DNA from: Zanthoxylum bungeanum | Taxonomy: Eukaryota > Streptophyta > Magnoliopsida > Sapindales > Rutaceae | DNA: 64,000 bases | Reading direction: 5' to 3' | Assembly (NCBI GenBank): GCA_019454045.1 | Contig: SKCR01006516.1 | Span: 372,001-436,000 of the forward strand | In this document: positions 20,568 through 32,060 of the stretch, piece after piece | Position numbering within the stretch: the first letter of the stretch is position 1 | Layout of the letters: every line of letters begins with the position of its first letter | Notes under the pieces: generated by a model | Database searches by the model: none | What the model was told of the DNA's origin: nothing | Seen by the model: the letters and a program-made list of their open reading frames with translations, nothing else | Translations under genes and position numbers: made by a program

Positions 20568-22030
20568 TATAAAATAACCTCTTATAAACCGGTGATATTA
20601 GAAGTCATCACAACCCTAGATAACTAACTTAGTTACGACACATAATTAGGGCTAGTAAAAACTTAAAAGTAAAAGACATAAAGTAAAAATGCTGAAAAGT
20701 AATTGCGGTAAAGTAAAAGCTAAAAAGTAAATTACAATAAAATAAAATGCTAAGGTAAAAGGATCAACTTTTACTATTACTAATTTAGATATCTCCCTTA
20801 TATTAACTTGTGATGATATTACCAACCAGCCATATAGGCGGTAACCTGATTAAGTCAAATTAAGTCCGACCAGCCATATAGGCGGTATCAAAATTTGTCC
20901 ATAAACCTTCCATATAGGCGGTAAGAAAGTTTAATTACCAACCGACCAATCTGGCGGTATCCTTGCTTAGTCAGGTTTAAACCACTTTAAAAATGATTAC
21001 CAACCGGCCAATATAACGGTATCATCATTAAGTCAAATTTTAAATAGTGAATATATTATAATTAATGGAAATTAATCTAAATAACAATAGTAAAATAATT
21101 ACCTTTCACCATAGCAGAGGGAAGTTACCTCATCATGGTTGAATAGTAAAAACTGTAAAATTAAAGAAAGTAAATTACTATTACTATTACAGAACGTAAT
21201 TAAAATTAATTACAAAACTGAAATTAATATAAACTATATAGAAAACTCTCTATTTACATCAGAGAATTCAGAGAGGAAGGTATATCTGAAACTGAAATTT
21301 CGAGCTCTATTTATAGGCCTCGGTAAGCCCTTCGCGTCGCGACGCGCAAGTTTCTTCTTGCGTCGCGACGCGCTGACGTGACAGCTTCTGGTTCGTCGGT
21401 TTCAGATTCTTATCTGACACGTGGCATTCAGATAAGGTGATAAGGTGACACGTGGCAAGGCGGCTGGCAACTCAATGATTATGATGATGTGGCGACACGT
21501 GGCGAAAGTGATGTCGGCACCGTAGGATTGCGACACGTGGCACTTCGTGATTGGCTGATAAAGACGTGGCGGTGACGTAGCACGTTGACTTGGTCTTTTG
21601 CTGACATGGCGACGACGTGGCTGACACGTGGAGTGACACGTGGCGATGGCGATTGTCGGCACCATAAGATGATGACACGTGACACAACGCACGTTAGCAG
21701 ATCGGCTGTGATGGTGACATGTGGCACGGCGCACGTTAGCAAAGTCAAACTTCACAGATTCTGACTTGTGGACCCGGCGCACGTTAGCAGCTCATGCGCA
21801 TGTTAGGCGTCGCGACGCCGAAGGCTTGCGTGTCGCGACGCGCGAAATGACCATTTTGCTCTTTTTGTCATTTTTCACTGTTTTGGCCCAAAATCACCTC
21901 CAGAGAGTCCTAAAACTTTATTTATTTACAAAATAACACAAAATACATCAAAATATTCACAAAACTCAAGAAATTATGCAAAATATTAGGTCAAATAAGT
22001 GGGAAATAGTGATATAATTACCACTCATCA
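20568..22030 (-). repeat. Athila 5' LTR, truncated
   Basis: Matches 14801-16240. About 0.65 kb corresponding to 14139-14800 is missing at the junction with the integrase region. TATA box at 21306-21318, CGTCGCGACG at 21335, 21361 and 21808, and the ACGTGG array at about 21447-21690. Confidence 0.92.
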
Positions 22031-22449
22031 TGGATTCGATTTGATAACAAATCTGATTTGATAAAATTGATTTGAATTTTAAGTTATCTGATCCGATTCG
22101 ATAAAATTGTTATGAATTTATAAATTTTCAAGTCAATTTTTCAAATCGGATCCATTATCGAATCGAATCTACTATCGAATTTATTATCAAATCGGATTCT
22201 CTATCGGATTCAAATCCGTTATCAAATCAAATTCTCTATCGGATTCGGATTTGTTATCAAATCAGATAAAATCTGATTCGATCCGATAATTATCAAATTT
22301 ATCCGATTCGATCCAAAATTCGACAAACGAACCAAACACGATTTGATCGGATTCGAGAGCTAGATCCGATCCGATTTGATCCGATATTATCGGCTCGAAT
22401 CGGATCGGATCTGACCCGATCCGATTCGATGCCCCGTCCTACTTGTAGG

Positions 22450-23034
22450 CAATTTCTAACTCTCTCTAAATCCCAAATCTCAGTTCCTCTCTTTCTTTCA
22501 ATCGTTGTCTTTTAGTTTTTTTCATCTTATTCTCTTAAATTTTTTTTTCTTTAATAATTGATTTTATTAATTTAATCCAAAAAATTACAGTAGCAATTCT
22601 AAACCCTTGAGATTGTTTACAAGAAAACATATTCAATTGATTTTCAAAAACAAACATCTAAAAAACCGATTTACAAATTCGTCAGACTCGGATCGGTTCA
22701 CTGGTTGAACCGGTATGGTCAATATTTTTTGACCGGCTCAATTCCTAATCGAGTCAAAGGGCTACTCAGACCGGATTTTAGATAGAATCTCCGGTCTCTA
22801 GTCGGACCGCTCGGTCCGAATTTTAAAACATTGAGAAAATCCCTAAATTTATATAAATAAAGATTATTCAGTCCACCATATGTCAATCTATAGAATTTAC
22901 TCTTAATTTGAGCGTGAATTACTTCTGTTGTTTAAAGTAGCGGTTGGGAAAAAGAGAGGAGCCATTTGAGAAGAGGAGTTCCTATGTTTGCCAAATGAGA
23001 GTGGAAGTTTGTCTATTAGTGAAAGATTTGGAAA

Positions 23035-23072
<38 letters not shown>

Positions 23073-23556
23073 TAATAATATGCATGGACCGATCAAACAT
23101 AACGCAGTAACCTTTTTCTTTTTTTGAAAGTGAAGTTCAACCAAATCTAATTATATATATGACAAAAGAGTTAAAAAGGAGGGTTAAAAAAAAAACTGGT
23201 GAGCTTGGTGAAAGAGAGAATATAGTGCGAATTCAACCAACATCAGGCCACAATTTTCTAGCAACTAAGCACTAAATTCAAATCCTTCACTCCCAAAACT
23301 GTAGCTCTCTCATGGAAGCTCTAGCCGTGGATGCCACCGATAACCACCACAATCATCCACAATACCAAACTATACAACTCATAATTCAATAATACTAAGC
23401 TCTTCTTGTCTCACTTTCTTTCTTCTCCGTCTATATTCCAAAGATATTTTTTATGTAACTTATTTTGGTTTCCTCTACTTGCCTCATCAAACCCAACCAA
23501 AAATTTGCACTGTTCCGGTAGGATTGTGCTTAACGTCAGTGGTGGCTTTAGATTGA
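22450..23556. other. Spacer between the hAT-like element and the LARP1-like gene
   Basis: 22675-22830 holds CGGTTCACTGGTTGAACCGG and related self-complementary words, probably an old transposon remnant. A run of about 27 A is at 23039-23065. 23400-23556 is the likely 3' flank of the LARP1-like gene. No gene seen. Confidence 0.5.
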
Positions 23557-26500
23557 TCAGTTCTGGTTTGAATCTTCAGTAGCCTCCCCTTCTGATGAAT
23601 GTCCCCCTGGAGCAGCATCCTCGGAATGGAAGTTTGCATTGCTCGTCAAACTTCTTTGGTTCGCAGACCCTTCCTCCACTGTGATATTCTGAAATGAAGT
23701 TGCCATCACATCAACACTTGATCCACAAGGAGATGATAAGCCTGATTCAGTAGGAATGGGCCTAGGAGTATCTATCCATTTCATCCACTCATTACGCCGC
23801 CTCACCTTGTCTTCCTGCAGAGAAACGAGTAAGACTAGCAAGACAGAAATTATGGTCATCGAGTGTCTATCCGCCAGTTTCACATATGGCAATAGCATTG
23901 CTCACAACATTCACATTGCAAGTGTGAAATGATTGATGCTTAAGAATGATATAAACATAAAAAATACAAAGTTACCTGTACTTCCACAACAGTTGAAGTC
24001 CTCAAGGTATCCAATATCAATTGAATGTGATTTGTCAAACTCTTAACCTGCAAAAATAGCCAAAAAGCAAAACCTGATCTGTGCAAGGGTATCTAACACT
24101 AAAATGAAACTACACAAAGGAATTTAATTTACATGACATATGAAAAGCATGTAGCCCCTAAACAGTGGTGATTAAATCGATAGAAGTGGACAAAGAACAT
24201 CCCTCATCCTAATTTTAATCTAGAGTTTTCTCCAATCCAAAGCAATTACAAAAATGACAACGATTCACTTCATAATCTCCTCAACCTCAATAAAAACACT
24301 ATACTCCAATGCTCAAGCAATTACTACCAAGTGCATTTTGAGAAGATAAAACGAGGCAAGAGAGGGAATGGTGTGGGGGTAGCTAGCAATGGATTAGACA
24401 AGAGTGGCTCAACAGAAAAAGCAGTGCCAACAGTCAGGTATTGATGAACCTAATCGGGCGGCGACCTAGCACCTAACACCTAAGGAGCCTTGGCGGGACC
24501 TAGGAAATTAATCGGAAATAGAGAATTTCCATAATTAGGTTTAAGATTTGGTGTGATTTTGACAAATTAATCATAGGAAAATGTTGTTTTTATGGGTAAG
24601 ATTTATAGAGGGTCAATTTGATGAGAAACTAACAAAAATTGAATAAATTAGAGTTTTTTGAAATCAAGGTTTATGCTTCAAATTGGGGTTCTTTGAAATT
24701 GATAAGTTAGAAAGTTAGTTTTGTAAAATTAAGATTAGGGTTATGATTAAGGTGTGAAATCTGACCAGAAAACAACTTCAATTTCAAATTCTCAATTGGT
24801 CAACAGAGGTCGTTGACTAATAATTTTTGCGGCCAAAACAAGGTTGTGAAAGGTGAGAGGCGCACCGAGGCGATCAGAGCCAGAAAAGCGAGGCGCGAGG
24901 CGAGGGGCGAGAGACGCACGACAAGGGGCGAGAGGCACACGCCTCACAGAAACGGGCGCATGTCTATTAATAATAATTTTAATTTGTAATATATGCATCA
25001 TTAACTTGTAAATGTAAAAAAAATTAATAATAATAATAAATAGATAGTAATATTTTGATATATGGTCCACTTTTATATTACTTCTATTTGTCAAATTCAT
25101 AATACTTTCTTCCTTATCTTGAGATCTCTCAAGAAAATAATCTCTAATCTCCTCACTAACATGAGGAGGACATCTTAACACATTTGGTCACATTTCTATA
25201 GCCTCCGGCAAGATGCCGTTTCATGCTACTGATCCCCCCTCACCAATTTTTCACAAAAAAATACATTTCAAATTGTTCTTATTCCAAGGATCAACCATGT
25301 GCGAATATTTCCAAGCGGGATCGATTTTTTTATTTTTGCATGAGCCTCCGGATTCCATTATTTACAAGAAATAAAGGGAAAATAATTTTCAAAAAGAAAA
25401 AAAAATCATTGGAACGGTTTTAACTTTCAAGCAGTGGGAGTAATTTCAATGCAAAAGTTATGAAAGAATAAACATCTCAGCAAAGATTAAACATTCAACT
25501 CACATCTCAGCAAAAATTAAACATTCATGCAACCAATTTTTTAACTCAGTTAACAATTAATATTCAAAACCAGTCAAGAAATAAAGGGAAAATATTATTC
25601 ATATCCTAAACAGGCAATTTTGTGTAGTTTAAAAGTGATTCTTCCATTATAAGAATAAAAAGTTAATGTTTTTGTTTGGTAAAAGAAAAAAAAAGATGAA
25701 AAAAAACTGACGAAAATACTGACCTTGCAATCGCGGCGGTGGAGTCGTCGGCGGTGGATGAGAGTCGCCGGCTGCAATGGAGGCATAAATTGTTCAAAGA
25801 GGAGGCAGCAGAGGAGGTAACTTTCCTTAAATATGTTTTTTTTGTCCACGATGCGCACGCCTTTTGCACCTCTCGCCTCTATGCGCCTCACGTCGCCTCT
25901 TAGCCATCGCCTCGCCTCTACTGTTCAAATGCGCATCACCCATCGCCTTATCCGGCTCTCACATCTAGGCAGCCTCAGTGCGCCTCTAACAACACTAAGC
26001 CAAAATTTGCCAAAATGGGCAGAAAATGCTGTCCATTCTGGCGCCATAGGCCGCCAAGCCTAAACGCGTTGCCTTGGCGCACCTAGGCGATGCGTTTTAG
26101 AAGGGTGATTTAATTTCTTGGATCAAGAGTATTACAGTTTATTGGAATTCCAAACTTCCTGAGTCTTCATTTCTCTACAGTCACTTCAATGATTCAAACT
26201 ATTCTAAAAGATTGCCTAGTGGCGGCCTAGGAGTTAGTCAGTGACTGGCCATACCCACTTGCAGAAAACATTGGGCTTAGGCAACATTCACTATTTCACT
26301 CGAAAAATGTTAATCTAGAGCAAACTATGGCTCATATCGTTGCATCGTCGTTGGGGAGGCATTGGTCAACCTTTTTGTTCACTGTGGTGTCATCGCCGCC
26401 CGCGTGTGTAGCGTGTAGCTCACATGCCAGTGAAATTGCAAATACTGGCCCTAAACCTGAATTACGCTAAAATTTCCAAATCCTAACCCTGATTATTAAT

Positions 26501-29226
26501 TAAGCTCAATTTAGCAAGCCTTAACACTTATTAACATCAATTTGACCTCCATTTATCAAACAATAACTCTTAACCCTAATTAAATGTAAATTTTTAAACA
26601 CTAATCAAAATTTTTTGAATAAAAAATAAAATCACCTAGCGCCGTCCAGCCCGTCCATTTATGCACCGCCTAGAAGGCCTAAGCGCTAGGCACTCCCTCA
26701 ACGTACGCCTGACGTCTAGCGATTTTTATAACATTTAACATGTAGCACCCAAGCTGCACACTTCCATCTCCGACCAAGAACCTCAAACCTCTAGCCCTAA
26801 TCCTCTCTATTTTAGTTAAAACTTATTCCAAAAACTAAAACTATTTTCCCAACAAGGCATTATCTGTGGCTAAAATGGCACAAATCAAGCCATCGCCTCT
26901 TCAGGTTCCCCCCATCATCCAATTGACACGATAAATTTGAATTTATCAGCCTTATTTTGAACCTCCCATCATAGCAGCACCCTGAATATAAAATTAAGGA
27001 AGAAAGAACTATACCTATCACGCACTTAGATGAAGTATACTTTTCTACTGAAACATACCTTCACTCCCAAAATCCATGTTGGGGAATAATTATATACACT
27101 GAATTTTGGATTTTGGAATGAAAATATGGCCTGCTTCAGTAGATTCAGAGTAATAAAAAATCCTAGGAATGAATACCCTATTTTGCACCTATTATTCGAG
27201 TCCAAGGAAATTTGACATTGACAACATACTTTGAAGCATAGCTGATTAATGAACAAGCTATTAAACATCAAGAAATAAACATTTAAAATACATAATTTTC
27301 ACCATGAAGTCTGCAGTAGTGATCCAAACTAAAATATTAGTGAAAACCAATTTGACATACACACACAGTCAGAAAGGAAGTAAAGCATAGGTTAAAAAGT
27401 CCCAAAATAAATCATAATCACAAGCTCACTGTGTATAAGTAACAAGAAAATCACTTATTTGACTGCAACAAACTTACTCGCGGAAAGCTAGCAATTAAAG
27501 TAATGGGCACCCAACCCTGACTATCCATGTTAGACTTCAAAAATTCATCTTTCACCAAGTTAGCATCACTGCAACAAACAACAGATCGACAACAGTTAAA
27601 TGTTAACATATCAATCAGAGTTGCAGTCAGTAATTGAGGTTAACTAATCACCACTGGGAGAACAAAAAGACAAAAGAAGATAAAAAAGCTAGTAGTGTAG
27701 TGCCAAAGAACCTGAAATAATAATCAATCTGATAGATTAACATTGCAGCCACAGAAGGTTCTGGAACAGGCATAAGCATTGGTGCAGGAGGAATGAAGGT
27801 TGGCATGCCTGTCATACCCCTCAAGGCTCCTGCTACCACAGGCATTGGAGGGATATACACAAACTCTGAGAAAATAGATACATTAGATTTCCAAACCAAT
27901 CATAAAATCAAGTGTGTGAATACTTAGAAAAATAACTTGCCAGGAAATCCCAAGTAATTTGGAAAAGGTCGAATGGGTTGAGGTGACACAAATGCAGCTG
28001 CATTGGGTGGTGGAGGCCTAACAAAGCCCCTCGGAGGACCTCTCTGATGATGCACACGAGGGTCTCTGGCATTTGAATAATTTCCACGGTCCTGATCGTG
28101 CCAGTCCCCATAACTCTTATGGTAGTTACCATCTCTTCGCTGTCCATAGTTACCCTTATTAGAAGAATTCCGTTGATCGTTCACATGATGTGATTGAGGC
28201 ACAAATCCTCCAACCGGTCGGGTATCCCAATTACTACCTCTGTATAGAGGCTCTCTTGGAGAAGGATCTTTAATTGCGGTAACCAGATTACCAAAACTAT
28301 TGGGAGGCATCGGAAATACAGGGAATGGTGGGGGAGGCAGAGTAGGACGACTCTGTGTAGGCAAACCACCTGCGCTGCTCACACCTCCACTGCCACGTTT
28401 CGGCCTTTGTCGAGCCGGCATTGTACGGTTTGGATTGGAATTAGGGTTTGCATTAGCATTAGACGCCTTCTGAGGTGAATGTGGGATTACAGGTACCTAT
28501 TATTTTATACCCGTTGTCATACATGCATATACAAGCAACAATTGACGATCATTAATCAACAATTAACATAAGAAATTATTCTTGTTAAAATAGGAAGCCC
28601 TAATTAAGTGACATTAGCCACACACAAAAAAAAAAGGGAAAAAATTAAAAAAATACCGGATTTCTATTTTCCATTTGTTATTTTCCAGGGAACCAATCAG
28701 AAAATGACGAGTATCGGAAACGAACCTGAGTACTGGAGACTGATCCGTCGGCAAGGATTTTTGATGAAGAAGATTCGAGTGATAATGATTTCGTCGAAGG
28801 CTTAGTGGACTCGGATAAAGCGGGCCAAGAAACAGCTCCCATTACAGGGCTGACTTCAACGACGCCGTTTAACAGCTTGTTCCAAGCTGCTTTCTTCGGC
28901 TGACCCGCATTGCAGTTATTAGCATCAGAGCTCTCAGGCACCACAGGACTATCATGCGGCGGAGAAGATGAAGCCGGAAACGGAGCTGCCTTGGAAGGAG
29001 AAACGCTATCAGTCTGCTCAGGTGAATAACTCGTTGGCGGCGGCGATGGCGATGGTGATGATTGAGAATGATCAACGGCGGCAGGCTCCGGCTCGCCGCG
29101 TACGACTTGAGACCACGGCGAAGGAAAATTATTTCGGCGTAACTGAGGACTGGGAAGACCGTCTCCGGAGAATCCGGAGCCATGTGGAGTTACGTGATTG
29201 GAGGCGGAATCAGCCGTCATAGCCAT
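23557..29226 (-). CDS. LARP1: La-related protein 1 (LARP1b/c-like), six exons
   Basis: LARP1 proteins bind RNA through a La motif and act on mRNA stability and translation in the cytoplasm. Exons are 28726-29226, 27941-28496, 27712-27865, 27478-27568, 23976-24047 and 23557-23814, 1632 nt in all for 543 residues, the size of Arabidopsis LARP1b/c. The N-terminal half is Ser/Pro-rich (SPWSQVV near the start), then Arg/Gly/Pro-rich. The La motif spans about residues 394-472 (QIDYYFSDANL, KDEFLKSNMD, GWVPITLIASF, RRRNEWMKW). No DM15 repeats follow. All frames join; introns are GT-AG except intron 2, which is GC-AG (G|GCAAGT). Intron 4 is 3430 nt and full of repeats. This is the only gene in the window that looks fully intact. 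Confidence 0.95.
24410..26740. mobile_element. Nested transposon remnants in LARP1 intron 4
   Basis: GC-rich arms rich in GAGGCG lie at about 24840-24965 and, in inverted orientation (CGCCTC), at about 25850-26100, around an AT-rich core. Outer segments near 24450-24500 and 26215-26250/26640-26720 are rich in CCTAGG and GGCGGCC words, also roughly inverted. This looks like one or two non-autonomous DNA transposons with long terminal inverted repeats. I could not fix the ends or a target duplication. Confidence 0.5.
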
Positions 29227-30636
29227 TCCAAATCTAAATTAGGGTTTTGGAACAAAATCTCAGAAGGTTTTATCAGTGAAGAATGGCAGAACACATAAAT
29301 TAATTAATAAAAATAAATAAATATAAAATATTTCTTTCTTAATTGGTCAATCAATTAATTAATTAAACTTAATTAATAATCCACCTAAAAACAAAACAAG
29401 AAAAAAATAATTAGTTTTTTTTTTCGGGTGAGAATGTATGGAATTTTTTGTTGATTGAAAAAAAAAAAAAAGATAAATGTGCTAAGAAGCAAAAGTGCCG
29501 TCAACTGCCGTACACAAATCAACCAAAAACAATACCCCTATCAGTTTCACTCTTTTTAGGAGCAACCAGGAAGCTGTAAAATTTTGTTTTGTGATGTGAA
29601 CTTTAATTGCGCCCCCTCTTATCTCCCCGGAAATTTTAAATTTGCCCCTATGTGAGTCAAAAATTTTCTTCCCCTGACATATGGTAAGAAAATTTGCTCA
29701 CTCCAATCCGAAAATTATTTTAAAAAACTGAATTTATAGTTATGCGTCCTAGCATAACTCTAAAGTAAAAAAAATTGCTCACTCATATCCGAAAATTATT
29801 TAACAAAACTGAATTTATGACAATTTTTAACCTGCATTATGTTAGAAATTTAAGTAAAAATATTTCAAAATTGGTCAGTTTTGTATTTTTTTCTATTTTT
29901 TATTTGTTTAATAAATATTACAAATTTAGTATTTATTAATTTAATTTTTTGATTATTTTTTAATTTAATTAACAATATTTATTTGATTCTGATTTTATTT
30001 TTACTTTATTAAAAATTATTTGTCTTATTTAATTTCGTGAGTCAGTATCCAAATCTACTTGCCATTAAGGTCCCCTGCAGTTCCAGAGCATGAGCGTCAA
30101 GAAATAGCTATTGCTCATGTTGGTAGACATTTTGTGCAAGTTTTCTTACACCCTTATTACCCTGTACCACTCATCCCAATGTAATGGTGAGAATATTCAT
30201 CGTACGAAGCTAAAGAATGGGTAACTCGTTATAGAATTCGTAATTAATTATGGTACGAAGTATTGGGTATCTCACCAAGTGCGCTAGGATGAGACTTTGG
30301 AGGCAACATAGATTAGAATTTGTGTTTTTATAATTTTAAGTGTAATTTTTTATGTTGTTATTTGTACTCTTTTTTAAATATATATTTTTCTGATATACAT
30401 GAGAATATTTTTATAATACATAAGTAGTGTTTAATAAATTAAAAAGGAATCACAAAAATTAAATGAATAAATGAACACAAAATAATTAATAATAAATATG
30501 AAATTTTTAATATTGATTAAACAAATAAAAAAGATTAGATATATAAAGAACAAACAAATATAAATTTTAAAAATAAACAAAATTAAAAAATTAAAAAAAA
30601 TTAATTAATAAATAAAAAAATGTAAATTGTGTTAAA

Positions 30637-30640
<4 letters not shown>
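29227..30640. other. AT-rich spacer upstream of the LARP1-like gene
   Basis: It presumably contains the LARP1 promoter next to 29226. An 80-bp-spaced direct duplication (about 29690-29755 and 29772-29825) shares TTGCTCACTC, ATCCGAAAATTATTT and ACTGAATTTAT. No gene seen. Confidence 0.5.

Positions 30641-30672
<32 letters not shown>
30641..30672. repeat. (TA)n tract, left part
   Basis: Simple AT repeat that continues at 31077 after the Helitron; the Helitron is inserted between A and T of this tract. Confidence 0.9.
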
Positions 30673-30675
<3 letters not shown>

Positions 30676-31076
30676 AATAAAGGAGAATGGTGTTGGAGGA
30701 AAAAGAGTGTATCCAACGGCTCTCTTTATGTGGCTTAATTGACGGCCCAGATCATTTCATTGGTAATTGGAGGAAAGAGAGTGAATTGATTGATGAAAAA
30801 TGTCAAAAATTTTCAAATTAAAAAATAGAAAGTTAAAATAAAATCATTTAATTCTGTAATACCGTGCCGTAAGCACGGGCAAATACTGTAACACCGTGCC
30901 GTAGGCACGGCCAAATACTGTAACACCGTGCCGTAGGCACGGACATCATTTAATTAAAAAATAAAATCATTTAATTCTATAACACCGTGCCGTAGGCACG
31001 AGCAAATACAGTAACACCGTGCCGCAGGCACGGCCAAATACTGTAACACCGTGCCGTAGGCACGGGCAAAAACTAG
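30673..31076 (+). mobile_element. Non-autonomous Helitron, 404 bp
   Basis: Starts TCTAATAAAGG and ends with a GC-rich hairpin followed by AAAAACTAG. The flanks are A on the left and T on the right. TC start, hairpin plus CTRR end, and insertion between A and T without target duplication are the Helitron hallmarks. It has no coding capacity. Confidence 0.85.
30862..31065 (+). repeat. Six tandem copies of the Helitron end hairpin
   Basis: Hairpins CCGTGCC-GTA-GGCACGG or near variants begin at 30862, 30894, 30926, 30985, 31017 and 31049. Spacing is 32 bp except for one gap of 59. Each group of three is preceded by AAAATAAAATCATTTAATTCT, so the array is a duplicated block of three. Confidence 0.92.
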
Positions 31077-31082
31077 TATTAT

Positions 31083-31148
<66 letters not shown>
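31077..31148. repeat. (TA)n tract, right part
   Basis: Continuation of the simple repeat that the Helitron entered. Confidence 0.9.
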
Positions 31149-31150
<2 letters not shown>

Positions 31151-31759
31151 TAGTGTTAAATAAGTGTATATATATTGTGAGAGTGGATTTTTATAAAAGA
31201 GATGGGTAATTTCGACATTTTAAGTAAGAGAGAGAGGAGGTGGGAATTTTGGGGAGGTGAGAGTAATAACCCTCTTTTACAAGCCATAATCTCCGAAATC
31301 ATTAATTTTTTTAGAAATTTATTAAAAAAAAACCTTTTTCTCTATTTCCTCTCTAATCCTAATATTTTATGTTTTATTTCATTTTAGTCCTTTTTATTCT
31401 TCTATTATCAATTTTTTACTAAATAAATGTTTGACTTATTTTTCTTTCCATTTTATCCTTATAAAGCGAAAAAAAATATCATTATTCATATGAATAATAA
31501 TTTTTTGCTTTAAGAAATCAAGGAGTGAGCAAATCCAAATATATTTTTAACATTTTATCTCTCTTTTGTTATTGTGTTTTTAAAAGCATTTATTTTATTT
31601 AAATATACACTAAATATTATCTGCTCTTTGGTTTATTGATATGTTGATGAATCATTTATAGTCATATTGTCACTGTGGCAAAAAAAAAAATACACACTCA
31701 GCTACACATCTATTTGACAGTTATTTTGTGATTATAAGTAAAAAAAATACATTCACAAT

Positions 31760-32060
31760 ATGACTGAGGTCATAAATGTGAATGTGCTCAATATGACTGA
31801 GGGTCGATGATGTGACTGAGTTGATAATGTGACTGAGGTTCGATAATGTGACTAAGATAATTAATATGATCGAGATAAAAAATGTGACTGAAGGTCGTTA
31901 ATATGATTGAGATTATAATTGGACTGTGCTCAATGTGACTGTGCTCAATGTGACTATGTTCAATGTAACTGAAATAACTAATTTGACTGTGGTCACAATT
32001 ATGATTGTGTTCAATGCGATTGATTATCGACAATGTGGCTAAGAGAATTGATGTGATTAA
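31760..32060. repeat. Degenerate minisatellite, AATGTGACTGAGGT-type units
   Basis: About a dozen imperfect units of 17-22 bp containing ATGTGACT or ATATGACT, with GAG or GTGCTC between them. Surrounding sequence (31149-31759 and 32061-33633) is AT-rich with no gene. An old hAT-like fragment (GGGGTGAGTAAAATAGG, mirrored by CCTATTTTGG) lies at about 33358-33505. Confidence 0.7.

Larger units (their letters stand above)
14139..22030 (-). mobile_element. Athila-type Gypsy element with LOG-like and Cys-cluster ORFs
   Basis: LTRs lie at 14139-16240 and 20568-22030, with TSD TGGAT (14134-14138, 22031-22035). In sense order (minus strand): truncated 5' LTR, a fragment of the RNase H end, integrase, a 151-residue Cys-cluster ORF, a LOG-like ORF, a long untranslated part, polypurine tract, 3' LTR. 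Gag, protease and RT are deleted together with the last 0.65 kb of the 5' LTR. Integrase sequence ([33 protein letters not shown]) and the large LTRs place it with Athila. Three more LTR copies of this family or its relatives are in the window. Confidence 0.9.
13891..22441. mobile_element. Non-autonomous hAT-like element split by an Athila element
   Basis: The left end starts TAGGGGTGGGCAT; the right end, reverse complemented, starts TAGGACGGGGCAT. Both are flanked by the same 8 bp, CTTGTAGG (13883-13890, 22442-22449), typical of hAT transposons. Without the inserted 7.9 kb the element is about 654 bp. It has no coding capacity and consists almost entirely of short ATCCGAT/ATCGGAT and GATTTGATAA-like words in both orientations. 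Confidence 0.8.

Noticed and set aside
30862..31065. Regular 32-bp repeats resembling a CRISPR array
   Set aside because: Spacers are as similar as the repeats, the units are Helitron-end hairpins, and this is a plant nuclear genome.
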